Shown: positions 45,014 through 53,958 of the stretch, piece by piece
Layout: every line of letters starts with the position of its first letter
Numbering within the stretch: position 1 is the stretch's first letter
Assembly (NCBI RefSeq): GCF_019583405.1
Contig: NZ_SZUU01000003.1
Span: 372,001 to 436,000 of the forward strand
Length of the DNA: 64,000 nucleotides
From: Bacteroides fragilis
Lineage (GTDB): Bacteria > Bacteroidota > Bacteroidia > Bacteroidales > Bacteroidaceae
Reading direction: 5' to 3'
Translations under genes and position numbers: made by a program
Notes under the pieces: generated by a model
The model's input: only the letters and a program-made list of their open reading frames with translations
Told to the model about the DNA's origin: nothing
The model's database searches: none

Positions 45014-46537
45014 ATGAAACTAATAAATAAAACGTTGCTTTTACTTACAGCAAGTGCTACGATTCTGGCATCTTGTAACAAGTTTGATGATTTGAATACG
45101 AACCCCGATGCCGCAACCAAGGTGACAGCACCTATGTTGGCTACAAAACTTATCCTGAACATCACACAACAGGGCTCTGCTAAGAACTTTGTGTACCACA
45201 GCATGCTGAGCAAACAGATTGCATGGTCGGAAAATGCTTCGGATGAACAATACAATTTGTTTGGCAGGACAGATTTTGACGGCTATACCATTCTTACAAA
45301 CTGTCAGAAGATGGTCGATGCAGCCAATGAGGGAGATAAAGATTCGTATGCAGCTCTGGCTAAGTTTATGAAAGCCTACAAGCTGTTCTATAAATCGCTG
45401 GAAGTGGGGGATATTCCTTACAGTGACGCATTGAAAGGTGAAGAGGGCGTTCAGAAACCTAAATACGATACACAGAAAGAGGTGATGCGCCAGGTATTGG
45501 AAGACTTGGAAGAAGCGTATACTTTATTCACATCGGGCAGTGACTTTGACGGTGATCCTGTTTTTGGCGGTGACACCGAAAACTGGAAAAAGACTGTAGT
45601 CGCTTTTGAACTGAAAGTGCTGACTCACTTGTGTAAGAAAGATGCGGATGCGGATCTGAAAGTGAAAGAACGCTTTGCCCGCCTGGCAGCTTCGGGTTCA
45701 CTGATGACTTCGAATGCGGACAACTTCCAGTTGGTATACTCTAATAAGGCCGGACAACTTTATCCGTTCTATTACACTCAGAACAAACATTCTGATTATC
45801 TGATGATGTCGAGTGTGATGATCGATAACCTGAAGAAGTTCAACGATTATCGTATGTTCTATTATGCTTCTCCCGCCAAAGCCCAGACAGATAAAGGTAT
45901 AAAGGATTCCGAGTGGGATGCTTATCTTTCGATTGATCCCTCGGACAGCTATTCAAATATCTCCGTATCGTACGGAAAAGGTGAGTTTTGCCTGGCAAAC
46001 CTCCGCTATACCCGTGTTCCGGAAGGTGAGCCTTTGATGCGGCTGAGTTATGCAGAACAGAATTTTATTCTGGCAGAAGGAGCTGTACGTGGCTGGATTT
46101 CGGAAGATGCTTCTACTTATTATAAGAAAGGTATAGAAGCCAGTATGAATTTCATAGCAGACAATACCCCCGATAAAGAAGAATATACTCACGGACGTGC
46201 CATAACGCAAGAGTATATCCAGGAGTATCTGGCACAACCGGTTATACAGTTGTCCGGCGACAAGGAGAAAGATCTGGAAATGATTTTGCTGCAACGTTAT
46301 CTCGCCTCGTTCCTGCAGCATCCGTATGATGCTTATTATGATTATCGCCGTACCGGATATCCGGTATTGCCTATCAACCCGAATACCAACCTGAATGCGG
46401 AAAAAGATAAGATTCCTACAAGATGGATGTATCCGGAAGCTGAGTTCAGTTACAATCCTGATAATGCCAACGAAGCTGTTCAGCGTCAGTACAATGGTTC
46501 GGACGATGTGAACAAGTTAATGTGGATTCTTCAGTAA
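45014..46537 (+). CDS. SusD-like surface lipoprotein
   Basis: A 507-residue lipoprotein with the lipobox LASC near residue 20 (TASATILASCNKFDD). It looks like the SusD-like_2/RagB group: NTNPDAATKVTAPMLATKLILN, a helical TPR-type body, MMSSVMIDNLKKFNDYRM and the C-terminal NEAVQRQYNGSDDVNKLMWI. It caps the SusC pore outside the cell and binds the ligand. It starts 11 bases after susC, and the two form the core of a nutrient-uptake locus. Confidence 0.94.
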   Translation: MKLINKTLLLLTASATILASCNKFDDLNTNPDAATKVTAPMLATKLILNITQQGSAKNFVYHSMLSKQIAWSENASDEQYNLFGRTDFDGYTILTNCQKMVDAANEGDKDSYAALAKFMKAYKLFYKSLEVGDIPYSDALKGEEGVQKPKYDTQKEVMRQVLEDLEEAYTLFTSGSDFDGDPVFGGDTENWKKTVVAFELKVLTHLCKKDADADLKVKERFARLAASGSLMTSNADNFQLVYSNKAGQLYPFYYTQNKHSDYLMMSSVMIDNLKKFNDYRMFYYASPAKAQTDKGIKDSEWDAYLSIDPSDSYSNISVSYGKGEFCLANLRYTRVPEGEPLMRLSYAEQNFILAEGAVRGWISEDASTYYKKGIEASMNFIADNTPDKEEYTHGRAITQEYIQEYLAQPVIQLSGDKEKDLEMILLQRYLASFLQHPYDAYYDYRRTGYPVLPINPNTNLNAEKDKIPTRWMYPEAEFSYNPDNANEAVQRQYNGSDDVNKLMWILQ

Positions 46538-46573
46538 ACATTACTTTTTTGAAGAAAGAGGGTGTTTCATAAC

Positions 46574-46665
46574 TCACCACAGAGGACACAGAGTAACACA
46601 GAGGTAATTTTAAGTTGTTGATTATTAATAAAAGACTCTGTGATACTCTGTGTTACTCCGTGGTG
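46574..46665. repeat. CACAGAGTAA-type inverted repeat after the susD gene
   Basis: Left arm 46574-46603 (TCACCACAGAGGACACAGAG, then TAACACAGAG) and right arm 46636-46665 are near-perfect reverse complements around about 32 bases. Pairing continues outward with TTCATAACT and AGTTATGA. It closely resembles the repeat at 48895-49012, and the two flank the two phosphoesterase genes. It may act as a terminator or a mobile small repeat. Confidence 0.75.
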
Positions 46666-46717
46666 AAAAAAGAGTTATGACACATCCCCCCTTCTTTATA
46701 CCCAAATAATCAAACCC

Positions 46718-47704
46718 ATGAAACAAATTTATTTATTGTTGGCCATCCTGTTGGGAAGCCTTCAGCTGGCAAATGCGCAGCAACAGACTCTTCAGTTTAA
46801 CAAAGACGGTAAGTTTAAGATTGTCCAGTTTACCGATGTTCATTATATCTATAATGATCCTCGTTCGGATGTATCGATCGAACGTATCAATCAGGTATTG
46901 GATATGGAAAAGCCCGACCTTGTTCTTTTTACGGGAGATGTGATTTATGGCAAACCGGCGGAAGAAGGAATGCGTACAGTGCTGAATCTGGTATCTAAAA
47001 GAAAAATCCCTTTTGCGGTGACTTTCGGTAACCACGATAACGAACAGGGACTGACCCGTGAAGAATTGTTGAAGATCATCCAATCTGTTCCTTTTAACCT
47101 GACACAGACTACTCCGGGCATTTCGGGAGTGACAAATTTTATCTTACCGGTGAAAGCTTCCGACGGCAAGCGCAATGCAACGGTTCTTTATTGTATCGAC
47201 TCTCATTCTTATTCACAGATCAAGGGAGTGAATGGATACGATTACATCAAATTTGACCAGATACAGTGGTATCGTGAGAACAGTAAGAAGTTTACTGAAG
47301 AAAATAATGGCGTTCCGGTTTCTTCGTATGCGTTTTTTCATATAGCTTTGCCGGAGTATAATCAGGCTGCCTCTTCCGAGAGTGCAATACTTTATGGCAT
47401 TCGTAAAGAAAAAGCATGCGCCCCCCAGTTAAACTCGGGCTTGTTTGCCGCCATGAAAGAGATGGGAGATGTGAGAGGTGTATTTGTGGGACACGATCAC
47501 GATGATGATTATGCCGTGTCATGGAAGGGAATCTTGCTGGCATACGGACGCTATACGGGTGGCAACACAGTATATAATCACCTTACAAATGGTGCGAGAG
47601 TGATTGAGTTGGATGAAAATGCAAACAGCTTCCGTACGTGGATACGCCTGAAGGAAGGAGTCGTACAACAGGTAACCTATCCTGCCGATTTCATTAAAGA
47701 ATAG
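46718..47704 (+). CDS. Secreted calcineurin-type metallophosphoesterase
   Basis: A 328-residue protein with a signal peptide (MKQIYLLLAILLGSLQLANA). Metal-binding motifs are in order: QFTDVHY (D-x-H), LFTGDVIYG (GD), FGNHDN (GNHD) and VFVGHDHDDDY (GHDHD). It should hydrolyse phosphate mono- or diesters in the periplasm or at the surface. It lies downstream of susCD and next to a second phosphoesterase, which suggests that the locus releases phosphate or strips phosphate groups from a ligand. Confidence 0.9.
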   Translation: MKQIYLLLAILLGSLQLANAQQQTLQFNKDGKFKIVQFTDVHYIYNDPRSDVSIERINQVLDMEKPDLVLFTGDVIYGKPAEEGMRTVLNLVSKRKIPFAVTFGNHDNEQGLTREELLKIIQSVPFNLTQTTPGISGVTNFILPVKASDGKRNATVLYCIDSHSYSQIKGVNGYDYIKFDQIQWYRENSKKFTEENNGVPVSSYAFFHIALPEYNQAASSESAILYGIRKEKACAPQLNSGLFAAMKEMGDVRGVFVGHDHDDDYAVSWKGILLAYGRYTGGNTVYNHLTNGARVIELDENANSFRTWIRLKEGVVQQVTYPADFIKE

Positions 47705-47745
47705 AAGATACACAAAAGACAAAACTTAAATATAGATAGAATACC

Positions 47746-47811
47746 ATGAAAAAGTTATTTGTTTTAGTCTGTTTGCTTGCGATCGGACGCATGATACAGG
47801 TCTTCAAATAA
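47746..47811 (+). pseudogene. Twenty-one-codon signal-peptide remnant between the phosphoesterase genes
   Basis: ATG at 47746 opens MKKLFVLVCLLAIGRMIQVFK and a stop. The first 14 residues look like a secretion signal and the rest like nothing. It is probably the stub of a deleted secreted protein gene; a real small peptide or leader is less likely. Confidence 0.35.
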
Positions 47812-47865
47812 ACAGTACTGTCACAACCTGAAGAAAAACAATGCACATAATATAAATTTGATAAA

Positions 47866-48891
47866 ATGAAAAAGATTATTTTTATGACGCTTTTCCTACT
47901 TGTCGCCATGATGGGACAAAGTAAAGGAAAGGGTGAGTTTACGGTTCTGCAATGGAATGTATGGCAGGAAGGTACAATGGTTCCGGGAGGATATGATGCA
48001 ATCGTTAACGAGATAGTGCGCTTGCAACCCGACTTTGTGACGTTCAGCGAGGTGCGTAATTATCATAACACTCGCTTCAACGAGCGTATTGTGGCTTCTC
48101 TGAAAGAGAAAGGACTGGATTATTATTCTTTCTATACGTATGACACAGGTTTGCTGAGCAAGCATCCGATCACAGACTCGCTCACTGTATTCCCCGAGAA
48201 CGGAGACCACGGAAGTATCTACAGGCTGACAAGTTCCGTAAACGGACACAAGGTGGCAGTCTACACCAGCCATTTGGATTACCTGGATTGTGCTTACTAT
48301 AACGTACGGGGTTATGACGGTTCCAGCTGGAAAGAGATACCTATTCCGACTACTGTAGAAGAAGTTTTGAAGGTGAATGTGGCTTCTCAGCGTGACGATG
48401 CCATCAAGATGTTCATTGCACAGGCTCAAAAGGATATTGCAAATGGTTATAGCGTGATTATAGGCGGTGACTTCAATGAACCGTCACATCTGGATTGGAT
48501 TGAGGCTAATAAGAATCTGTACGATCACAATGGCCTGGTAATTCCCTGGACAGTAACTACGTTGTTAGAGCAAAACGGGTTTGTGGATACATATCGTCAC
48601 ATTTATCCGAATCCACTGACTCATCCGGGATTTACATATCCGGCAGATAATCCGTTGAAAGAACCCGGTAAACTGACATGGGCACCGAAAGCGGACGAAC
48701 GTGACCGTATCGACTTTATTTTCTACAAAGGAAAGAATCTTGAAGCAAAGAAAGCGATTGTCTTTGGCCCGAAAGGCTCTATCGTACGTAATAAGAGGGT
48801 GCAGGAGACATCAAAAGATAATTTCCTGTTACCGTTGGATGTATGGCCAACCGACCATAAAGGACTGCTGGTGACATTTAAGATTAAGTAA
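47866..48891 (+). CDS. Secreted endonuclease/exonuclease/phosphatase-family protein
   Basis: A 341-residue protein with a signal peptide (KKIIFMTLFLLVAMMGQS). The EEP fold is marked by LQWNVWQEG, TFSEVRNY (metal-binding Glu), GGDFNEPSHLDW (catalytic Asp-x-Asn) and the terminal DHKGLLVTF (Asp-His). Related enzymes include sphingomyelinases, inositol phosphatases and nucleases. Together with the neighbouring metallophosphoesterase it suggests breakdown of a phosphorylated or phosphodiester compound delivered through the SusCD pair. Confidence 0.88.
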   Translation: MKKIIFMTLFLLVAMMGQSKGKGEFTVLQWNVWQEGTMVPGGYDAIVNEIVRLQPDFVTFSEVRNYHNTRFNERIVASLKEKGLDYYSFYTYDTGLLSKHPITDSLTVFPENGDHGSIYRLTSSVNGHKVAVYTSHLDYLDCAYYNVRGYDGSSWKEIPIPTTVEEVLKVNVASQRDDAIKMFIAQAQKDIANGYSVIIGGDFNEPSHLDWIEANKNLYDHNGLVIPWTVTTLLEQNGFVDTYRHIYPNPLTHPGFTYPADNPLKEPGKLTWAPKADERDRIDFIFYKGKNLEAKKAIVFGPKGSIVRNKRVQETSKDNFLLPLDVWPTDHKGLLVTFKIK

Positions 48892-48894
48892 TGT

Positions 48895-49012
48895 TTCACC
48901 ACAGAGTAACACAGAATAACACGAAGTAACGCAGAATAACCCAGAGTATTCATGTCGACAATCCGTGACTTAATACTCACTCTGTGGAACTCTGTGTTAC
49001 CCTGTGGTGAAT
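48895..49012. repeat. Tandem decamers in an inverted-repeat array
   Basis: From 48901 five 10-base units occur: ACAGAGTAAC, ACAGAATAAC, ACGAAGTAAC, GCAGAATAAC and CCAGAGTATT. The end of the array pairs with 48978-49012 (ACTCTGTGGAACTCTGTGTT and following ACCCTGTGGTGAA). The outer sequence TTCACCACAGAG is the same as at 46574. It lies between converging genes and may terminate both. Confidence 0.75.
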
Positions 49013-49040
49013 AAATGCCCCCTTGATATTATCCTGTCGT

Positions 49041-50591
49041 TTAAATTTCTCCTCGCATCCGATCCTCGAATGCGGCTAATGCGGCTTTGGCGCCTTCTCC
49101 CATTGCGATGATAATCTGTTTGTAGGGGACGGTGGAAACGTCTCCGGCAGCATAAATTCCCGGCACGTTGGTACGGCAATGTGCATCGATCACGATCTCG
49201 CCCGGACGATTTACTTCAACCACATCGCGGAAAATACCACTATTGGCTACCAAACCGATCTGTACAAAGATGCCATCCAGGCTGATCACCCGTTCTTCTT
49301 CTGTTTTGCGGTCTTTGACACGGATGCCGGTCACCTTATCTCCATTGCCTACTACTTCGGTTGTCTGCGAATGAACAAGAACTTCTACATTCGGCAGGCT
49401 TTTCAGTTTTTCCTGTAAAACCTGATCCGCTTTCAGCTCGTCCATAAACTCAAGCACCGTAACTTTGGAGCAGATACCTGCCAGGTCGATGGCTGCTTCG
49501 ATTCCGGAATTTCCTCCCCCCACGACAGCTACCTGCTTCCCTTTGTAGAAAGGTCCGTCGCAGTGCGGACAGAAAGCCACCCCACGGCCGATATATTCCG
49601 CTTCACCCGGTACGTTCAGTTTGCGCCAGCTTGCACCGGTGGCAACGATTACCGCCGGAGCTGAGAAACGTTCTCCTCCTTTGGCTGTCAGAACCTTATC
49701 CTTTCCATCAAGCTCTATCTTTTCGATCTGGCGATGTTCGAGCAAATCGATGGGATATTGTGACATGTGGGTTTTCAGATTATCGGCCAACTGGCTTCCG
49801 GTTGTCGAAGGTACGGAGATCAGGTTCTCTATGCCTACTGTTTCTTTTACTTGTCCGCCGATCCGTTCGGCAATGACCGCTACATTCAAGCCTTTACGGG
49901 CCGAATAGATGGCAGCGGCCGAACCGGCCGGACCTCCGCCGGCTACAATCACATCATATTTTTTGATGGAAGTTTCCGCACTGTTCGTCTCCGTTCCATA
50001 TTGTTCTTCCAGTTTGGCCAACAGTTCGCCAAAGTCACCACGTCCCACGTGGATCAGCTTACCGTCTGCGAAGACAGAAGGAACCCCCTGTATTTTCAGT
50101 TCCTCTACTTCCGCCTGGTTGATGGCTCCGTCCACGGTCTGGTGCTGAATCTGTCCGTTCAGCGTGGTCATGGCGTTGAGTGCCTGCACCACGTCGGGGC
50201 AGTTGGTACAGGTCAGTGACACGTAAGTTGTCAGGCGGACAGGTCCTTTCAATGATTTTACCCGGTTGCAGATGCCTTCGTCCGGAAAGTTCTTGCCTTT
50301 TCCGTCCGCATTCAGGATGGCAAGCAGTAGGGAACTGAATTCATGCCCATTGGGAACGGCCCGGAAAGTGATACCTGTCCTGTGTTCTCCTTTGAGAAGT
50401 GTAAATTCCAGTCCTTTGCCTTCATTGATCCGGCAAGAGAGTTTCTCGGAGCAGGATGCCACATCGTTCAGGAGTTCCAGAAGTTCGTTGCGGCTTTCGT
50501 GTTGCGGTGAGACGGTGATGTCGAATGTATAGTTCGCCTCCAATGCGGCGAAGATGGTACGTAATTGTTCTTTTATAGCTGAGTCTAACAT
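49041..50591 (-). CDS. ahpF: Alkyl hydroperoxide reductase subunit F
   Basis: A 516-residue flavoprotein disulfide reductase that passes electrons from NADH to AhpC. The N-terminal double-thioredoxin region has the CxxC pair Cys128/Cys131 (LTCTNCPDVV). The thioredoxin-reductase-like part has the FAD motif VAGGGPAGSAAAIYSA, the active disulfide FCPHCDGPFYKG, the NADH motif VAVVGGGNSGIEAAIDLA and the C-terminal GIYAAGDVSTVPYKQI. It lies 96 bases downstream of ahpC in the same operon. Confidence 0.97.
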   Translation of the reverse strand: MLDSAIKEQLRTIFAALEANYTFDITVSPQHESRNELLELLNDVASCSEKLSCRINEGKGLEFTLLKGEHRTGITFRAVPNGHEFSSLLLAILNADGKGKNFPDEGICNRVKSLKGPVRLTTYVSLTCTNCPDVVQALNAMTTLNGQIQHQTVDGAINQAEVEELKIQGVPSVFADGKLIHVGRGDFGELLAKLEEQYGTETNSAETSIKKYDVIVAGGGPAGSAAAIYSARKGLNVAVIAERIGGQVKETVGIENLISVPSTTGSQLADNLKTHMSQYPIDLLEHRQIEKIELDGKDKVLTAKGGERFSAPAVIVATGASWRKLNVPGEAEYIGRGVAFCPHCDGPFYKGKQVAVVGGGNSGIEAAIDLAGICSKVTVLEFMDELKADQVLQEKLKSLPNVEVLVHSQTTEVVGNGDKVTGIRVKDRKTEEERVISLDGIFVQIGLVANSGIFRDVVEVNRPGEIVIDAHCRTNVPGIYAAGDVSTVPYKQIIIAMGEGAKAALAAFEDRMRGEI

Positions 50592-50687
50592 TATATCGAA
50601 GATTAGAGATGAATGATTTGGAAAGATTTATCGTCAAGAGCTAAAAAAGACCGATATGTGGGATACCGGTCTTCATAGGATTGCTGT

Positions 50688-51254
50688 TTAGATCTTACCG
50701 ACCAGGTCGATGCTCGGCTTCAGGGTTGCTTCGCCTTTTTTCCATTTAGCGGGGCAAACTTCTCCGTCGTGAGTAGCTACAAACTGCGCGGCCTCTACTT
50801 TGCGGAGCAACTCGTCGGCATTACGTCCGATGTTGTTATCCTGTATTTCGGCAATCTTGATTTTTCCTTCCGGATTGACGAGGAACGTTCCGCGGTAAGC
50901 CATTCCGTCTTCTTCAATCATCACACCGAATCCACGGCTCAATACGCCTGTCGGGTCTGCCAACATCGGATATTTGATCTTACGGATGCTTTCCGAAGCA
51001 TCGTGCCATGCTTTGTGTACGAAGTGTGAGTCGGTGCTTACCGAGTATACTTCTACACCCATAGCTTGGAACTGTTCGTATTTCTCGGCAACGTCTACCA
51101 GTTCGGTCGGACACACAAAGGTAAAGTCCGCCGGGTAGAAGAAGAAAATAGCCCATTTTCCCTTTACGTCTTCGCTGCTTACTGTTTTAAAACTTCCGTT
51201 CTGAAAAGCCTGTACTTTGAATTCAGGCATCTGTGAGTTGATAATTGGTTCCAT
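50688..51254 (-). CDS. ahpC: Alkyl hydroperoxide reductase subunit C (peroxiredoxin)
   Basis: A 188-residue 2-Cys peroxiredoxin that reduces peroxides and organic hydroperoxides. The peroxidatic Cys48 sits in PADFTFVCPTEL and the resolving Cys in GEVCPAKWKKG near residue 168. AhpF, its reductase, is encoded downstream. A -33/-7 promoter and an OxyR-like site precede it. Confidence 0.98.
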   Translation of the reverse strand: MEPIINSQMPEFKVQAFQNGSFKTVSSEDVKGKWAIFFFYPADFTFVCPTELVDVAEKYEQFQAMGVEVYSVSTDSHFVHKAWHDASESIRKIKYPMLADPTGVLSRGFGVMIEEDGMAYRGTFLVNPEGKIKIAEIQDNNIGRNADELLRKVEAAQFVATHDGEVCPAKWKKGEATLKPSIDLVGKI

Positions 51255-51295
51255 AATTGTTTCTTATTTAGATTCATTCTTATTTGTTTCCGATG

Positions 51296-51351
51296 CAAAA
51301 ATAGGGCGAATTTTCCCGTTTCAGCAAAAAATCCGATTGATAATATTTATC
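51296..51351 (-). promoter_or_regulatory. ahpC promoter with OxyR-like site
   Basis: On the minus strand TTTG (51324-51327), 20 bp, then TATTTTTG (51296-51303) fits the Bacteroides promoter, 42 bases before the ATG. Just upstream, 51335-51351 reads GATTGATAATATTTATC; on the minus strand it fits the OxyR pattern GATAGnTnnnAnCTATC with two mismatches. The same arrangement is present at katA. Confidence 0.6.
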
Positions 51352-51353
51352 GG

Positions 51354-52189
51354 CTGATAGATGAAACCTTATAGGCTGCCTTGTTTCGTATGTCCGGTGT
51401 ACGATAAATGGGAGTGGCTTTCGTTTTGATACCTTTTTCTTCTTTTAGCTGTCAGAAAGAGAAGAATATCCCTTGGGGAGTAACCGGGTCTTTTGCGGTT
51501 CAAGTCAAACGGGAAGAGCGGAAGTGCCGAAGCAGGGCATTTTTTCCCCAGAAAGCAGGCTTTTGATATCCGAAAGCCGGTGTTTGGGTCGGGAAGTGCC
51601 GGTGTTTTCCGAAAAAGAAGTAAGCATTTGCTCCGAAAGACGCAAGCAAGTTGAGAAAATGCTTACTTCTTTTTGGAATATCTCTATATGTTTTCCCTCA
51701 TTACATATATTGTAATTGTTCCGAAGAGGAAAAAAGAAGGATTTCTTTCTGGTTGCCCTCCGGAAATGAACATGCTGAAAAAGATAAAAGGGAAGCATCA
51801 GGATTGAATACTGTCCTTTTTGTTCTTTTCTTTCTTGAAGAACCGCTTCCTTGCATAGAAACAGGAACTTAAAGTGATAAAACGGAAATTGCTGACGGGA
51901 AAAGGAGACGAAAAAATCACTTCACCGTATCTTTGCCCGGAAAAAAGCCAATCTGGGACCATTCGATTATCAATATGACAGAATGCTACTTTAACGCCCT
52001 TCCTTATCCGCATCCAATGCCTATGAGTCGTTAGTGCGTGAATTCGAGTAATCTAATCAAAATAGAAAGAAGTTTGCGTTTTGTTAAAGTTGCCCTCACC
52101 TTTAAACTTCCCTCTTACTTTTTAGTCATATAAACAGTTGCAACAAAAAAGACAGATGATTATTTGATAACTTAAAAAAGGAAAGAACA
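51354..52189. other. Long intergenic interval with a large hairpin
   Basis: No convincing gene was found. At 51612-51629 and 51657-51674 perfect 18-bp arms (AAAAAGAAGTAAGCATTT and its reverse complement) enclose 27 bases. Around 51540-51612 partial repeats of CCGGTGTTT and CCGAAAG occur. CTCATTACATATATTGT at 51697-51713 is shared exactly with the palindrome at 28751-28807, and here it is followed by AAT, giving a near-palindrome. Short open frames crossing this region lack recognisable features. Confidence 0.55.
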
Positions 52190-52657
52190 ATGAAAAGAAT
52201 AAGTTTTTTATTAGCAGCCCTGTTAATGATGGGAGGAATGGCGATGGCACAAGGTCCGCGCAGAGGCGGTCAGGATATGGACCCGAAAACACGTGCCGAA
52301 CGCATGACCGAACGTATGGCGAAAGAATACTCCTTGAATGAAACTCAGAAGAAAGAGTTGCTTGAGGTTAATATGGCTTTCGTGCAAAAGATGGGAGAGC
52401 GTCCCGGAAGGATGAAGCCGGAAATGAGACAAGGTAAGAAGGGGCAGAGTCAGGCTACCGACAGCTGCACTTGTAAACAGGATAAGAGAAAAGCTCCTCG
52501 CATGTCTAAAGAGGACAGAGAAAAGATGCGTCAGGAGATGAAAGCTTCGCGTGAGTCCTACGAGGCCGGTCTGAAGAAAATTATGACGAAAGACCAGTAT
52601 GCTGCTTATACCAAGAAGCAGGCCGAGCGGGAGCAGAGAAGAGGAGGCGGAAGATAA
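52190..52657 (+). CDS. Small periplasmic helical protein (DUF4890/Spy-like)
   Basis: A 155-residue protein with a signal peptide (MKRISFLLAALLMMGGMAMA). The mature part is rich in Met, Lys, Arg and Gln, with LNETQKKELLEVNMAF, similar to the LTxxQ motif of Spy/CpxP proteins, and a second half KASRESYEAGLKKIMTKDQYAAYTKKQAE. It matches the pattern of DUF4890 in Bacteroides as far as I remember. A periplasmic chaperone or stress role is possible. It ends RRGGGR. Confidence 0.65.
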   Translation: MKRISFLLAALLMMGGMAMAQGPRRGGQDMDPKTRAERMTERMAKEYSLNETQKKELLEVNMAFVQKMGERPGRMKPEMRQGKKGQSQATDSCTCKQDKRKAPRMSKEDREKMRQEMKASRESYEAGLKKIMTKDQYAAYTKKQAEREQRRGGGR

Positions 52658-52806
52658 ACTTCTGCGTTGATGATTAGTGATGGACCGGACATCGGCATAG
52701 TGGCCGGCCCACCACTAATTGTCAATTACTAATTACCAAAATACTTGTATATTTCCCTCGCTTTTTGTTCCTTTGCCGTACGATTTAATAAACTGATAAT
52801 TCGAAT

Positions 52807-53361
52807 ATGAAAAAGCTTATTTATCTGCTTGGGTTGGCAATGCTTATGGCCGTCGCTGCTTGTTCCGGTTCGGCTGAAAAGAAAAAGAGCGATATCCGTG
52901 TTTTGATGCAGGATAGCACCGATGCACATGGAGTGCAGCGCATGACGGCCCGTAAGAGCGAGGTAGATATTAAATATAAAGGCAAAGAGTACCATTCGTT
53001 TATTTCCCGTACGCCCAATGATTCGCTTCCCCGGGTGGTAAGCCAGATGGGGAATACGTATGTCGACAATCAGATAGTGCTTAGACTGACGCGTGGGAAC
53101 GAACGTGTTTTCAGCCGGACTTTTACCAAAAAGCAGTTCGGGTCTCTGATAGGAGATGATTTTATGGCGAAATCTATCTTGGAAGGGATTGTTTATGATA
53201 AAACGACTCCCGAAGGAATTGTCTATGCTGCCAGTATCTGCTATCCGCAGACAGACCTGTATGTACCTATTTCCATCACGATCTCACCCGACGGAAAAAT
53301 AAGTATGAAGAAAGAAGAGCTTCTGGAAGAGGTGTACGATGAAGACACATCCGCCCGTTAA
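52807..53361 (+). CDS. Lipoprotein, DUF4738-like
   Basis: A 184-residue lipoprotein with a clear lipobox (LLGLAMLMAVAACSGSAEK, Cys at about 19). The mature domain (GKEYHSFISRTPNDSLPRVV, IVLRLTRGNERVFSRTFTKKQF, GIVYAASICYPQTDLYVPISITISPDGKI, in segments) resembles the DUF4738 family of Bacteroidales. Its function is unknown. Confidence 0.65.
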   Translation: MKKLIYLLGLAMLMAVAACSGSAEKKKSDIRVLMQDSTDAHGVQRMTARKSEVDIKYKGKEYHSFISRTPNDSLPRVVSQMGNTYVDNQIVLRLTRGNERVFSRTFTKKQFGSLIGDDFMAKSILEGIVYDKTTPEGIVYAASICYPQTDLYVPISITISPDGKISMKKEELLEEVYDEDTSAR

Positions 53362-53478
53362 AAAATACAAAAAGGTCTCTTCTCTTCATTTATTCCCAAA
53401 TCTTTCCTGTTTCTAACTCGTTATTTGCAGTGTAAAATAGTTCCGAAACTTATTATTGATACTAAAAAAATAACGATT

Positions 53479-53922
53479 ATGAAAAAGATTTTATCTATTC
53501 TTGTATTGGCTATCGTAGCCGTCCAATTAGCATTTGCAGGTGAAATCATTACGAAGGACGCGATGAAATTGCCTCTTCCGGCACGTAACTTTATTAATCA
53601 GCACTTTTCTAATCCGCAGATTTCGCATATTAAGATAGAAAATGGGATTCTGCAAACAAAGAAGTACGATGTGTTGTTGACTAATGCAACCGAGATCGAC
53701 TTTGATAACCTGGGCAACTGGATTGAAGTGGATTGTAAAAAAGCGGCTGTTCCTGCAACAATTGTCCCTGACTTCGTGAAGGAATATATGAAAGCCAATG
53801 GGTATCACTCTGAATTTGTGACTCAGATAGAGCGCGACCGCAAGGGGTATGAAGTCGAGTTGAATACGGATTTGAGCTTGAAGTTTACCAAAGACGGTAA
53901 GTTTCGTAAAGCGGAGCATTGA
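53479..53922 (+). CDS. Secreted PepSY-like protein
   Basis: A 147-residue protein from ATG 53479 with a signal peptide (KKILSILVLAIVAVQLAFA). The mature part carries two PepSY-like (DUF2874) repeats: LPLPARNFINQHF to IDFDNLGNWIEVDC, and VPDFVKEYMKANGY to LKFTKDGKFRKAEH. Such proteins are small periplasmic domains of unknown role, possibly inhibiting proteases or binding other proteins. An upstream extension of the frame from 53425 is unlikely because the signal peptide starts at 53479. It is followed 36 bases later by a related gene. Confidence 0.75.
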   Translation: MKKILSILVLAIVAVQLAFAGEIITKDAMKLPLPARNFINQHFSNPQISHIKIENGILQTKKYDVLLTNATEIDFDNLGNWIEVDCKKAAVPATIVPDFVKEYMKANGYHSEFVTQIERDRKGYEVELNTDLSLKFTKDGKFRKAEH

Positions 53923-53958
53923 TAAATTGGAATAAACCTATTAAAAAAGACCTTGATT

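Noticed and set aside
48901..48950. CRISPR array
   Set aside because: The repeated units are 10 bases long, directly adjacent and without spacers; no cas genes are in the window.
51473..51872. Short ORFs between ahpC and the DUF4890-like gene
   Set aside because: They cross the large hairpin and low-complexity repeats and show no domain, signal peptide or start context.
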